Positions 25,257 through 33,530 of a stretch of DNA of 64,000 bases are shown here, in pieces. The notes below the pieces were generated by a model, which did not search any database, had not been told where the DNA came from, and saw only the letters and a program-made list of their open reading frames with translations. Positions within the stretch are counted from its first letter, which is position 1; the number at the start of each line of letters is the position of its first letter. Source of the stretch: JAHRAW01 sp965203265 (GTDB lineage: Bacteria > Pseudomonadota > Gammaproteobacteria > Arenicellales > Poriferihabitantaceae); assembly GCA_965203265.1 (NCBI GenBank), contig CBDBBV010000002.1, positions 682,001 through 746,000 of the forward strand, written 5' to 3'. Position numbers and translations under genes: made by a program.

Positions 25257-26838
25257 TGTCCATCGCGGGCTGATTCGCATCCGCGCGGGGATAGTCCCGC
25301 GTCCGGTGCAGCCCCCGACTTTCCTTGCGCTGCATGGCGCTGCGCACGGTGAGTTCCGCCACCTGCACCAGATTGCGCAACTCGATCAGATCGTTGCCGA
25401 TGCGGAAATTGCCATAGAATTCGCGAATCTCCTCCTGCAACAGGGCGATGCGATGCGCCGCCCGAGCCAGCCGCTTGTCGGTGCGCACGATGCCCACATA
25501 ATCCCACATGCAGCGGCGCAATTCGTCCCAGTTGTGCGCTACCACGACCTGCTCATCCGGATCGGTAACCTGACTTTCATCCCACTTCGGCAGAGTCGTC
25601 GGCGCCTCGAACGCACCCGCCTCGGCGCTCAGGCGGTTGGCGCAGGATTCGGCGAACACCAAGCATTCGAGTAGGGAATTGCTGGCCAGTCGGTTGGCAC
25701 CGTGCAGGCCGGTGCAGCTGGTCTCGCCGATGGCATACAGATTGTGAATATCGGTGCGCCCATCGTGGTCGACCACCACGCCGCCGCAGGTGTAATGCGC
25801 CGCCGGTACCACCGGCAGCGGTTCGCTGGTCATGTCCAGTCCCAACTCCCGGCAGCGCGCCGCGATGGTGGGGAAGTGCCGCAGAATGAATTCCGCCGGT
25901 TTGTGGCTGATGTCGAGATATACATTGTCGCAGCCGCGCGTCTTCATCTCGAAATCGATGGCGTGGGCGACGATGTCTCGCGGCGCCAGCTCCGCCCGCC
26001 GGTCGTATTTCGCCATGAAACGCCGCCCGTCGGCGTGTACCAATTTTCCCCCCTCGCCGCGCACTGCCTCGGAAATCAACAGGGATTTCGCCTGCGGGTG
26101 ATACAGGCAGGTCGGATGAAACTGCACGAATTCCATGTTGGCCACCCGGCAACCGGCGCGCCACGCCATGGCGATGCCGTCGCCGGTGGAGGTGTCCGGA
26201 TTGCTGGTGTACAGGTAGATCTTGCTGGCGCCGCCGGTGGCCAGCACCATCTGTCGGCAGGGCAGGGCGATGATGCGCCTACTGTCGCGATCGAGCGCAT
26301 ACACGCCGAGGCAGGTATCGGCGCCCGCCATGCCCTGTTTCTTCGAGGTGATCAGGTCGATGGCGATGTGATTCTCCATGAGGGTGATGCGGCCATGCTT
26401 GCGCACCATCTGCTCGAGAGTTACCTCCACCTCCGCGCCGGTGGCGTCGCCCGCGTGAATCACCCGGCGATGGCTGTGGCCGCCTTCGCGGGTGAGATGG
26501 AATTCGTCTCCCGCGCGATCGTCTCGCAGGCTGAAACTGACGCCGCGCTCGGTCAGCCAGCGAATCGCCGCGGGGGCGTTGGTGACCACGAACTCGACGG
26601 TCTTCGGGTCGCACAACCCGCCACCGGCGTCCAGCGTGTCGTCGATGTGGGCGCGGAAGGAATCGCCCTCGCCGAGCACCGCGGCGATGCCGCCCTGCGC
26701 ATAGCGCGTGGAGCCCTCGTCCAGCTCGCACTTGGACAGAATGGTCACGCCGATCCCTCGATCCGCCAAGCGCAACGCCAGCGCCAGCCCGGCGAGGCCG
26801 CCGCCGATGATCACTACCGGATTGGGATTTTCAGGCAT
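25162..26838 (-). CDS. nadB: L-aspartate oxidase NadB
   Basis: First enzyme of de novo NAD synthesis, oxidising aspartate to iminoaspartate. The 558 residues resemble SdhA in fold: GGGLAGLALALRL near residue 12, STRYAQGGIAAVLGEGDS near 44, QFHPTCLYHP, EAVRGEGGKLV, HYTCGGVVVDHDGRT and GANRLASNSLLECLVF. DDRAGDEFHLTREGGHSHRR is characteristic of NadB. The C-terminus runs about 25 residues beyond the conserved SRGLHRTRDYPR end as a low-complexity Ala/Gly/Pro tail that is antisense to ygfX. nadA and nadC are not adjacent. Confidence 0.93.
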   Translation of the reverse strand: MPENPNPVVIIGGGLAGLALALRLADRGIGVTILSKCELDEGSTRYAQGGIAAVLGEGDSFRAHIDDTLDAGGGLCDPKTVEFVVTNAPAAIRWLTERGVSFSLRDDRAGDEFHLTREGGHSHRRVIHAGDATGAEVEVTLEQMVRKHGRITLMENHIAIDLITSKKQGMAGADTCLGVYALDRDSRRIIALPCRQMVLATGGASKIYLYTSNPDTSTGDGIAMAWRAGCRVANMEFVQFHPTCLYHPQAKSLLISEAVRGEGGKLVHADGRRFMAKYDRRAELAPRDIVAHAIDFEMKTRGCDNVYLDISHKPAEFILRHFPTIAARCRELGLDMTSEPLPVVPAAHYTCGGVVVDHDGRTDIHNLYAIGETSCTGLHGANRLASNSLLECLVFAESCANRLSAEAGAFEAPTTLPKWDESQVTDPDEQVVVAHNWDELRRCMWDYVGIVRTDKRLARAAHRIALLQEEIREFYGNFRIGNDLIELRNLVQVAELTVRSAMQRKESRGLHRTRDYPRADANQPAMDTILRPAAAAAGDFPATPAGGAAGLGTGSGRG

Positions 26839-26967
26839 TGCAGAGGGATGCGCGAACTTGGCGCGGGAGCGTACCGCCAGTCGCGCGCTATTGGAAGGGC
26901 GCGGGCGACGCTGATGCGGTTAATCGCGGAAAACCGCCCGCCGGACGGCGGCGCGGGGAAGGGGGAT

Positions 26968-27005
26968 GGCGGCGGGCAGCGGGCAATGTGGTACCGCCCG
27001 CCGCC
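26968..27005 (-). terminator. GC-rich hairpin after AT2
   Basis: Perfect 10-bp inverted repeat ggcggcgggc (26968-26977) / gcccgccgcc (26996-27005), 6 bp past the AT2 stop. No clear U-run follows on the minus strand, so termination may be weak and read into nadB. The remaining 26839-26967 shows no gene. Confidence 0.5.
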
Positions 27006-27011
27006 GCAAGG

Positions 27012-29843
27012 TCAGAAACGCGCCTCGCCTCTCAGCAAGACGGCATGATCGGCATCCGAGTTCGCCGATTCCCGCCGTTCGCCGTGCAGTCGCAGGGTGA
27101 ACGGCCCGGCTACCTCCCAATCCAGCCCCACACGATAGCGTTTGCCGTCGCCTTCCAGATTCAAGCCGCCCCACGGAGTCAGCAGGCCGTCTCGCCCACC
27201 GGAAGCCGACAGGCCGTAGCCCATGCGCATTTCCAGCCGCCCGCTCGCATCGCGGATGGTGGGAGTGGCGTCTTCGCGCAGGCCGTGGGACCAGATTTGG
27301 CCGTCATCGCCCATGCTCGTGTTCGTGCCGCCGTTGCCGTAGCCGGGCCTCATTACGAAGGACAAACCCTGCCCATCGGCACCGGCGGACACTCGCACTA
27401 CTGCCTGTACGCCCCATTCCTCGTAGTCGCTGCGACCGAACAGGCCATGCGCCGAAATGGATGCGCTCGTGCCGCTCTGCGCATTATCGTAGTGCAGATT
27501 GCCGCGTACCTCCGCGCCGGTGCCGGTGTTGCCGTCTCCGCCGTCGTGGCGGGCGCCGAGGGAAAGGGACGGCGACAAACTCCCGCCGCCCGCCAAACTC
27601 CGCGTGCGGCTTGCCGCCAGCGCGAGGCGCGCGAGGGTGGTGTCCACCGCGAACGAATCAAGGCGCGCGCTCTCTTCCACCTCCATCCGCGTGCTCGTGA
27701 ATTCGCCCTTGAGATGTACGCGAGTAGCGTCTCGCGACCACAGCATGCCGCTACCGCCCGCGCCCACGGTGCGTAGGCTCATATCGTTGGATGAAGTCTC
27801 GCTGGCCTCAGGGGTATATTCCACTTCGCCCGTACCGTAGCCGAGGGTGGCCCACCAGTCCAGCCGTCCGGAATGACCGCCGATATAGGGATGGAGGGAA
27901 ATCACATCCACCTCGTAGTCTCCTTGATCGAGGCCGTCGCTGGTCTCGTATTCCAGCTCGCCCGCACTCCAAGACAGCGCCACGCCCGCCAACAGATCGT
28001 TGCGCAGTTTGGTATCCACGCCGATTTGCGCGCCGCGCACACTGCCGTCGAATTCCAGATTGCCTTCCTCGCCGGATAGGTCGCGGTATTCGCCGCTGGC
28101 CCACAGCGAGGTCGAGCGCAATCCGCCGCCATCCCCGCCATCTCCGTTGCCGTTATCGCTCAGGGGCAGGAGGAAATCGGAGCCGTCCAGCAAGTCGCGC
28201 AGGAGGCGGTTTCCATTGCCATCCGCCGCATTCGCGCCATAATCCGCCAATGCGCTCGCCAGCGTAGCGTGGCCGCCGAGACTGGCCGAGGTCGTGCCGC
28301 CGGCGCTGCCATTGCCATTCAATGCCTGCCCGACCCGCGCGGAAATGGCGCCGGTGGTTTGTCCGGCCACGGCGCGCGTTACCTCGGACAGGGTTGTCTG
28401 ATGCAATAACATGGTCTGATCCGGCGCCTGAGACCTGAAGCCGCCACCGATGGTGAGGCGCAGAGTGGCGATTTCCAAAACCGGATTCTCGCTGACGGCA
28501 TCGATGGTGATGATTTCGCTGTCGTCTTCTTCCTCATCGACGAGGGCGCGAAGGGTGGTTCGCCCACTGTACTCGCCTGCGGCAATGGTGAAGGTCTTGG
28601 TGGTGAACTCGAAATCGTCCCCCTCCATCGCCGGCATGTCGCCTTGCGCGTCGGCGAACAACGTTACCGTCGTGCCGCCGTCCGGTGCCGGTCGGTCGAG
28701 GGTTGCCGTGATCACGGATTGACCGCCTTCGGGGATTCCGGTGGTGTCGGCGGAGAGGGTCAGGGCGCTCGGGTTGTCATCGAGGATGGTAACTTCCACC
28801 GAATTCGCACTGCCCGCATTCACTTCGGTGGGCAACGGCGAGCCGAGCGCTACGGTGACGGTTTCGGGTTCGGCATCCTCATCCTGCGTCGTGGTGAAAG
28901 TGCCGGTGCCGGTGGTGGCGCCGGCCTCGATGGCGATGTAGGTGAGGGTGCCGTAGTCGTCGGGTTCGGCGGTACCGCCGGTCAGGGTTATCGGGATGTT
29001 CACATCACTCGCCAACGCCATCGATAATTCCGCCGTTACCGTTACCGACGATCCCTCCGTTACCCGTTCCGGCGAGACCGACAGCGACACTCTGGGTCGG
29101 TCGTCGTCGAGGATGGTGATCTCCGCCGATGTCTGCGTGCCCGCCACAAAACCGGTCGGCAACGGCGAGCCGATCGACACAGTGAAGGTCTCATCGCCTT
29201 CTAGATCTTCGTCATCGTTTGTGGTGATCACGCCGGTGGCGGTGGTTTCGTTGATCGGCACTGTGATGGAAGTGAGGGTGCCGTAGTCGGCGGTCGCGGT
29301 GGCGGTACCGGGGGTCAGCGTGATCGGAACTTCCACGCCGCCCTGATCATCCGCCGCTACTGCGAGGGTTACCGCTACGGTTACCGACGAACCCTCGGTA
29401 ACCGTGGTCGGGTTGGCGGAGAGAGAGACTGGCGGCAAGCCGGTCGTTGCGCGCGCATTCGTCCCCTCGGCCCAACCGCTGTTACCTTCGCTATCTTTCG
29501 CGAGTACGCGCACCCGATAGGTCGTGTCGTAGTTCAGATTGGGGATCGTGTGCGAGGGCGTTGTGCCGGTGTGCCCCGCGTCCACCCACTGGGTGGCTGG
29601 GTTCGTGCCTCTAACGCCCCCTGACCCGGACAGATTCAAGTTGGCGGTGTATTCCACATCATATGAAGTGGGATCGTCGCCGCTGGAGTTCCTCGCCCAC
29701 GATACACTCAGCGTGTTGCCGCTCGCCGACGTCCTAACATTAATCGGCTCTAATACGAAGGCGGAAGACGTGTTGGGCAGGGCGAATACGCCGAGCAACA
29801 GCGCGAGAACGGGGAAAAATCGGTAGAGGCGGGCGGATTTCAT
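27012..29843 (-). CDS. Autotransporter-like surface protein AT2
   Basis: Paralogue of AT1 with a different passenger. From ATG 29843 (MKSARLYRFF) it is 943 residues: a classical signal peptide (core LALLLGVFAL, cleavage near TSSA), then an FN3 domain (about 32-128, ending YRVRVLAKDSEGNSGWAEG). Three Calx-beta-type modules follow (about 130-245, 246-340, 345-450), two ending in the acidic motif ITILDDD / VTILDDN. The C-terminal barrel (about 595-943) ends in HAVLLRGEARF. A GTG at 29852 would add three residues. No strong Shine-Dalgarno precedes 29843. The strong ribosome site is at 29967-29973, before an upstream ATG (29959) whose frame depends on the poly-C tract. With 24 or 21 C the two would fuse; with the present 23 they are joined only through an ATGA overlap. 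Confidence 0.85.
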   Translation of the reverse strand: MKSARLYRFFPVLALLLGVFALPNTSSAFVLEPINVRTSASGNTLSVSWARNSSGDDPTSYDVEYTANLNLSGSGGVRGTNPATQWVDAGHTGTTPSHTIPNLNYDTTYRVRVLAKDSEGNSGWAEGTNARATTGLPPVSLSANPTTVTEGSSVTVAVTLAVAADDQGGVEVPITLTPGTATATADYGTLTSITVPINETTATGVITTNDDEDLEGDETFTVSIGSPLPTGFVAGTQTSAEITILDDDRPRVSLSVSPERVTEGSSVTVTAELSMALASDVNIPITLTGGTAEPDDYGTLTYIAIEAGATTGTGTFTTTQDEDAEPETVTVALGSPLPTEVNAGSANSVEVTILDDNPSALTLSADTTGIPEGGQSVITATLDRPAPDGGTTVTLFADAQGDMPAMEGDDFEFTTKTFTIAAGEYSGRTTLRALVDEEEDDSEIITIDAVSENPVLEIATLRLTIGGGFRSQAPDQTMLLHQTTLSEVTRAVAGQTTGAISARVGQALNGNGSAGGTTSASLGGHATLASALADYGANAADGNGNRLLRDLLDGSDFLLPLSDNGNGDGGDGGGLRSTSLWASGEYRDLSGEEGNLEFDGSVRGAQIGVDTKLRNDLLAGVALSWSAGELEYETSDGLDQGDYEVDVISLHPYIGGHSGRLDWWATLGYGTGEVEYTPEASETSSNDMSLRTVGAGGSGMLWSRDATRVHLKGEFTSTRMEVEESARLDSFAVDTTLARLALAASRTRSLAGGGSLSPSLSLGARHDGGDGNTGTGAEVRGNLHYDNAQSGTSASISAHGLFGRSDYEEWGVQAVVRVSAGADGQGLSFVMRPGYGNGGTNTSMGDDGQIWSHGLREDATPTIRDASGRLEMRMGYGLSASGGRDGLLTPWGGLNLEGDGKRYRVGLDWEVAGPFTLRLHGERRESANSDADHAVLLRGEARF

Positions 29844-29959
29844 CGCGCCCACCGTGCGGTCAGTCCCTGATAGGGGGGGGGGGGGGGGGGGGGGGTAACG
29901 TTCACATTCTCACCAGCGGCGATGATAGCGGATTGGGTCATTTGACGATGGGTATTCAT
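29840..29959 (-). CDS. Leader ORF of AT2 (39 codons in the present tract state)
   Basis: Starts at ATG 29959 with GGAGGAA 7 nt upstream and reads MNTHRQMTQS..., seven prolines from the C run, then ten residues and TGA (29842-29840). The TGA overlaps ATG 29843 as ATGA, a standard termination-reinitiation arrangement. The N-terminus is clearly related to that of AT1 (MNIHSRITRS...), so this is the original AT2 start put out of frame by tract length. Confidence 0.7.
   Translation of the reverse strand: MNTHRQMTQSAIIAAGENVNVTPPPPPPPYQGLTARWAR
29873..29895 (-). repeat. Homopolymer of 23 C (23 G on the + strand) in the 5' region of AT2
   Basis: Uninterrupted run. From ATG 29959, 23 C gives the 39-codon leader ending ATGA. 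A length of 24 or 21 gives a continuous fusion to the main frame (no stop between). A length of 25 or 22 gives PIRD then TGA, ending before the internal ATG. Exact length is uncertain for the same reasons as any long homopolymer. Confidence 0.95.
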
Positions 29960-29966
29960 GGTCAGA

Positions 29967-29998
29967 TTCCTCCGAGGTAGGATGGTTGCGGCAGTCGG
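29967..29998 (-). promoter_or_regulatory. Shared leader element and Shine-Dalgarno of AT2
   Basis: The complement of 29984-29998 is the same ccgactgccgcaacc found before AT1, and GGAGGAA (complement of 29967-29973) sits 7 nt before ATG 29959. Identity in a non-coding leader between genes with different passengers implies duplication of the whole 5' module. Confidence 0.85.
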
Positions 29999-30027
29999 CT
30001 GATCTGCCATTTTGAATTGGAGGGGCT

Positions 30028-30057
30028 ACATTACCGGATATTACCGGCATTTGGCAA
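30028..30057 (-). promoter_or_regulatory. Candidate promoter of AT2
   Basis: On the minus strand TTGCCA (30057-30052), 18-bp spacer, TAATGT (30033-30028). It begins with the same TTGCCAA as the AT1 promoter but has a weaker -10 and a longer spacer, so AT2 may be transcribed less. By-eye inference. Confidence 0.5.
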
Positions 30058-30083
30058 GCCCCGATACGATTTTTTCCCCGCGG

Positions 30084-30638
30084 TCAGCCGCCGCCGCCGT
30101 CGCCGCCGTTGAGCGGGTAATACTCGGTGATTTCCGTGAATGCCGACAATGCCTGCTCGATATCCTCGCCTTCGGCCAATTCGTAGGCGTCTATGCCGCA
30201 TCGTTCCAGCAGGGGCAGGTTGTCGCGGTGGACGCCGAGGGCGCGGATTTCGCCGGAAAAGTGGTGTTGTCGGCGCAGTTGCACCGCTTGGGAATAGCCC
30301 CGTCCCTCGGTGATGCTGCCGAATTCCAGAGCGATCAGGGCGATTTCGTGCAAATCGGCGGCGATGGATTCGACTTCGTCTTCGGGGCGCAGTTTGACGC
30401 CGACGGCGCAGTTCGCCGAATCGAGGGATCGGCGTATCGCCAACCACCTGTCGAGGGGCAGGATGACATGGTCGTATCTGTCGGATTCGATGCCGATGCC
30501 GACGGCGGCTTCGGCCACGGTGTCGGTAGCGGCGGCTTCGGCGGTGCCAACCACGGCGTCGGCAGCGTAGTCGCCGCCGCCGTCAGGCCGCCACCGGTTT
30601 GCGACGATCGCTCGGTTTTTGATGATTTGCGTAGACAT
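30084..30638 (-). CDS. DUF934 protein associated with sulfite/nitrite reductase
   Basis: Protein of 184 residues. The core DRYDHVILPLDRWLAIRRSLD, VGVKLRPEDEVESIAADL, IALEFGSITEGRGYSQAVQLRRQHHFSGEIRALGV and LPLLERCGIDAYELAEGED matches DUF934, a family usually encoded just after ferredoxin-type sulfite reductases and thought to assist them. An Ala/Gly/Thr-rich insert lies near residues 20-50, and the C-terminus is a Gly tail. Its start lies inside the reductase gene (56-bp overlap), so the two are translated together. Confidence 0.82.
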   Translation of the reverse strand: MSTQIIKNRAIVANRWRPDGGGDYAADAVVGTAEAAATDTVAEAAVGIGIESDRYDHVILPLDRWLAIRRSLDSANCAVGVKLRPEDEVESIAADLHEIALIALEFGSITEGRGYSQAVQLRRQHHFSGEIRALGVHRDNLPLLERCGIDAYELAEGEDIEQALSAFTEITEYYPLNGGDGGGG

Positions 30639-32265
30639 TGCGCTTGAACGGCTCGACTCCGGCGCGGATCACGCTATCGAGGAATTTCTCGCCGGGCAGG
30701 CGCAGTTCCAGATAGGTTTCGACCAGCGTTTCGATGGTCTCGGCGACCGCCTCCTGAGGGATGGCGGGGCCGAGGCGCTCCCCTAGACGGGTGTGGTTTT
30801 CCGCCGAGCCGCCCAGAGTGATCTGATACCACTCCTCGCCCTTCTTGTCGACGCCGAGAATGCCGATGTGGCCGGCGTGGTGGTGGCCGCAGGCGTTCAT
30901 GCAGCCGGACATTTTCAGCTTGATCTCGCCGATGTGGTACAGCCGGTCGAGTTCGCCCAGCCGCTCGTTGATCTGCTTGGCGATGGGGATGGTGCCGGCG
31001 TTGGCGAGGGAGCAAAAGTCCAGCCCCGGGCAGCAGATCATATCGTTGAGGGTGCCGATGTTGGGGGTGGCCAGATTGAGGCGATTCAGTTCGTGCCAGA
31101 CGAAGAACAGGTCGGTTTTGCGCACGAATGGCAGCAGCAGATTCTGTTCGTGGGTAACGCGGATTTCATCGCCGCTGTGGACGCGCGCCAACTCGGCCAG
31201 TTGCTCCATCTGCTCGGCGTCCATATCCCCCGGCGGCACGCCCGGCGCCTTCAGCGACACATAGACGACCCGATAGTCGGGATCGCGGTGCTCCGTGGTG
31301 TTGTGCTCGCGCCATTTGAGGAAGCGGCTGTCCGCCACCGGAATGACGCCGTTGGGTGGGGTTTGGTGGTCGAGAGCCGGGGGGCGGAAGAAGGATTTCG
31401 CTTGGGCGATTTCCGCCTCGCTGACGGTAGGCGCGGTGGCCTGGCTGTTGCGCCATTCTTCCTCGACCTTGTCGCGGAAGGCGTCGATCCCCAGCGCGTT
31501 CACCAGAATCTTGATGCGGGCGCGGTATTTGTTGTCGCGGCGGCCGTAGCGGTTGTAGATCCGCAGGATGGCCTGCAGATACCCCAGCAGATCCGCCGCC
31601 GCCACCGCCGGTGCGATGACCTTGCCGATCACCGGCGTGCGCCCCATGCCGCCGCCCACATACACCCGCGCGCAAGTCTGCCCGGCGTGGTCGAGGAAGA
31701 GACGCAGGCCGATGTCGTGCAGTTGAATGGCCGCGCGGTCGTTTTTCGCACCGCTTACCGCGATCTTGAATTTGCGCGGCAGCCAGTTGAATTCCGGATG
31801 CAATACCGACCATTGGCGCAATAATTCGCACCACGGGCGGGGATCGACTACTTCGTCCGGAGCGACTCCGGCGAGGTGGTCGCTGGTGATGTTGCGGATG
31901 CAGCTGCCGCTGGTCTGGATGGCGTGCATGCCGACTTCCGCCAGTTGCTTCAATATTTCCGGCACATCGACCAATTCCGGCCAGTTGAACTGGATGTTCT
32001 GGCGGGTGGTGAAGTGGCCGAAGCCGCGGTCGAATTGGCGCGCCACCCGCGCCAGTGCATTCAATTGCTCGCTGTTGAGGATGCCGTAGGGGATCGCCAC
32101 CCGCAGCATGTGGGCGTGCAGTTGCTTGTACAGGCCGTTGCGCAGCCGCAGCTGCTGAAACGAGTCCGCGTCCAGAGAACCATCTTGAAATCTCTGCACC
32201 TGTCCGGCGAACTGGTGCGCGCGCTGTTTCAACAAGGTGCTGTCGTGTTCGTTGTAGCGATACAT
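30583..32265 (-). CDS. cysI: Siroheme nitrite/sulfite reductase (CysI/NirA-type hemoprotein)
   Basis: Six-electron reductase with coupled siroheme and [4Fe-4S], predicted to reduce sulfite to sulfide in assimilation; nitrite is possible. The 560 residues show two ferredoxin-like repeats and siroheme-binding arginines (FGHFTTRQNIQFNW, GSCIRNITSDHLAGV). The four cluster cysteines lie in CCPGLDFCSLAN and KMSGCMNACGHHHAGHIG. ATG 32265 (MYRYNEHDS) was chosen over a longer open frame to 32349. DUF934 downstream and the divergent Lrp-type regulator favour sulfur assimilation. The specificity call is inference. Confidence 0.85.
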   Translation of the reverse strand: MYRYNEHDSTLLKQRAHQFAGQVQRFQDGSLDADSFQQLRLRNGLYKQLHAHMLRVAIPYGILNSEQLNALARVARQFDRGFGHFTTRQNIQFNWPELVDVPEILKQLAEVGMHAIQTSGSCIRNITSDHLAGVAPDEVVDPRPWCELLRQWSVLHPEFNWLPRKFKIAVSGAKNDRAAIQLHDIGLRLFLDHAGQTCARVYVGGGMGRTPVIGKVIAPAVAAADLLGYLQAILRIYNRYGRRDNKYRARIKILVNALGIDAFRDKVEEEWRNSQATAPTVSEAEIAQAKSFFRPPALDHQTPPNGVIPVADSRFLKWREHNTTEHRDPDYRVVYVSLKAPGVPPGDMDAEQMEQLAELARVHSGDEIRVTHEQNLLLPFVRKTDLFFVWHELNRLNLATPNIGTLNDMICCPGLDFCSLANAGTIPIAKQINERLGELDRLYHIGEIKLKMSGCMNACGHHHAGHIGILGVDKKGEEWYQITLGGSAENHTRLGERLGPAIPQEAVAETIETLVETYLELRLPGEKFLDSVIRAGVEPFKRNVYANHQKPSDRRKPVAA

Positions 32266-32347
32266 TTGTGCAGTTGTCGGTTGCGATTGAGCCGATGCCC
32301 AATGTAGAGAAAATTTGTCCGCTATGCAACAATTTGTAGAAATAAAC

Positions 32348-32388
32348 ACTATTTATCTGCTATATTCCCCATCCGCATAGAAAATAGT
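32348..32388. promoter_or_regulatory. Possible operator between cysI and the Lrp-type gene
   Basis: The AT-rich intergenic segment has an inverted repeat ACTATTT (32348-32354) / AAATAGT (32382-32388) immediately before the regulator start. Lrp-family proteins often bind such imperfect palindromes in their own divergent promoters. Weak evidence by eye. Confidence 0.3.
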
Positions 32389-32397
32389 ACCCTTATC

Positions 32398-32871
32398 ATG
32401 CAATCCGAGGAAAAACTCGCCATCGACCCGGTGGATCGGAAAATTTTGTATTACTTGCAAAAGGATGCCGCCATGACCATCAAGGAAATCGCCAAAAAGG
32501 TGCATCTGTCGCCGACTCCCTGCTGGAAACGCATTCAGCGCATGGAGGAAAACGGCATCATCCGCGCGCGCGTGGCGCTGCTCGACCCGACTCTGGTGGG
32601 CGCCGGAGTTACCGTGTTCATCGCCATCCGCACCAATCAGCACAACATCGAGTGGAGCGAGAAATTCGCCCGGGAGATGAAGGCCATTCCGGAGATCATG
32701 GAAATCTACCGCATGAGCGGCAAGGTCGATTATCTGCTGCGGGTGGTGGTGCCCGACATCGCCGCCTTCGACCGCATCTACAAGACCATCATCGGGCGAA
32801 TCGCGTTGTCCGATGTAACCTCCATGTTCGCCATGGAGCAGATGAAATACACCACGGCGTTGCCGGTTTGA
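32398..32871 (+). CDS. Lrp/AsnC family transcriptional regulator
   Basis: Of 157 residues, the N-terminal helix-turn-helix (about 9-55: DPVDRKILYYLQKDAAMTIKEIAKKVHLSPTPCWKRIQRME) and C-terminal RAM effector domain (about 70-150: IMEIYRMSGKVDYLLRVVV...) fit a full-length Lrp-type regulator. Starts with ATG 32398, divergent from cysI with 132 bp between the starts, so it probably controls that operon and itself. Effector amino acid unknown. Close in sequence style to Lrp-like regulators of amino acid or sulfur metabolism rather than to global Lrp. Confidence 0.9.
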   Translation: MQSEEKLAIDPVDRKILYYLQKDAAMTIKEIAKKVHLSPTPCWKRIQRMEENGIIRARVALLDPTLVGAGVTVFIAIRTNQHNIEWSEKFAREMKAIPEIMEIYRMSGKVDYLLRVVVPDIAAFDRIYKTIIGRIALSDVTSMFAMEQMKYTTALPV

Positions 32872-33035
32872 CGGCGCGCGGCGGGGCGGCGGGGCGGCGG
32901 GGCGAAAATACGCGGTTTGGCGGGCGGAAAAAGGCGAAGTTCGCCGATGTGGACGGCAAAATGCGATTTTGGGATAATCCCCCCCTTCATCCGATCATCC
33001 GATTTCGACTCCGATTCCGACCAATCTCCCGCCAG

Positions 33036-33524
33036 ATGGCAAAATTTCTCGTATTGCACGGCCCCAACCTCAACCTGCTGGGCAGCCGCGAGCCGCACCA
33101 TTACGGCTCGGCGAGCCTCGCCGACATCGAGGGCAAGTTGCAGCAGTTGGCGGCGGCGGATGGGCATGAACTGCACAGCCGCCAGAGCAACGCCGAAAAC
33201 GAACTGATCGAGTGGGTGCAGCAAGCCGCCGCCGACCGCATCGATTTCATCCTCATCAATCCGGCCGCCTTCACCCATACCAGCATCGCCCTGCGCGACG
33301 CCCTGTCGGCGGTGGCCATCCCCTTCATCGAGGTGCACCTGTCCAACATCCACGCACGCGAGCAGTTCCGCCGCCAGTCCTACTTTTCCGACATCGCCGT
33401 CGGCACGGTGGCCGGTTTGGGCGCTCAGGGCTACGAATTCGCCTATCGCGCCGCCGCCGCCGGATTGCGGCAATGCGAAACCCGCAACACTGAATCAACC
33501 CGGCTAACCCCGATTACCGAGTAA
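33036..33524 (+). CDS. aroQ: Type II 3-dehydroquinate dehydratase AroQ
   Basis: Third step of the shikimate pathway. The 162 residues carry HGPNLNLLGSREPHHYG (general-acid region, catalytic Tyr), RQSNAENELIEWVQQA, ILINPAAFTHTSIALRDAL, EVHLSNIHAREQFRRQSYFS and catalytic His. ATG 33036 gives the family N-terminus MAKFLVLHGPN; the frame is open further upstream. The last 15 residues are a non-conserved tail. accB starts 6 bp after the stop, an arrangement common in gammaproteobacteria. Confidence 0.95.
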   Translation: MAKFLVLHGPNLNLLGSREPHHYGSASLADIEGKLQQLAAADGHELHSRQSNAENELIEWVQQAAADRIDFILINPAAFTHTSIALRDALSAVAIPFIEVHLSNIHAREQFRRQSYFSDIAVGTVAGLGAQGYEFAYRAAAAGLRQCETRNTESTRLTPITE

Positions 33525-33530
33525 AAAATC

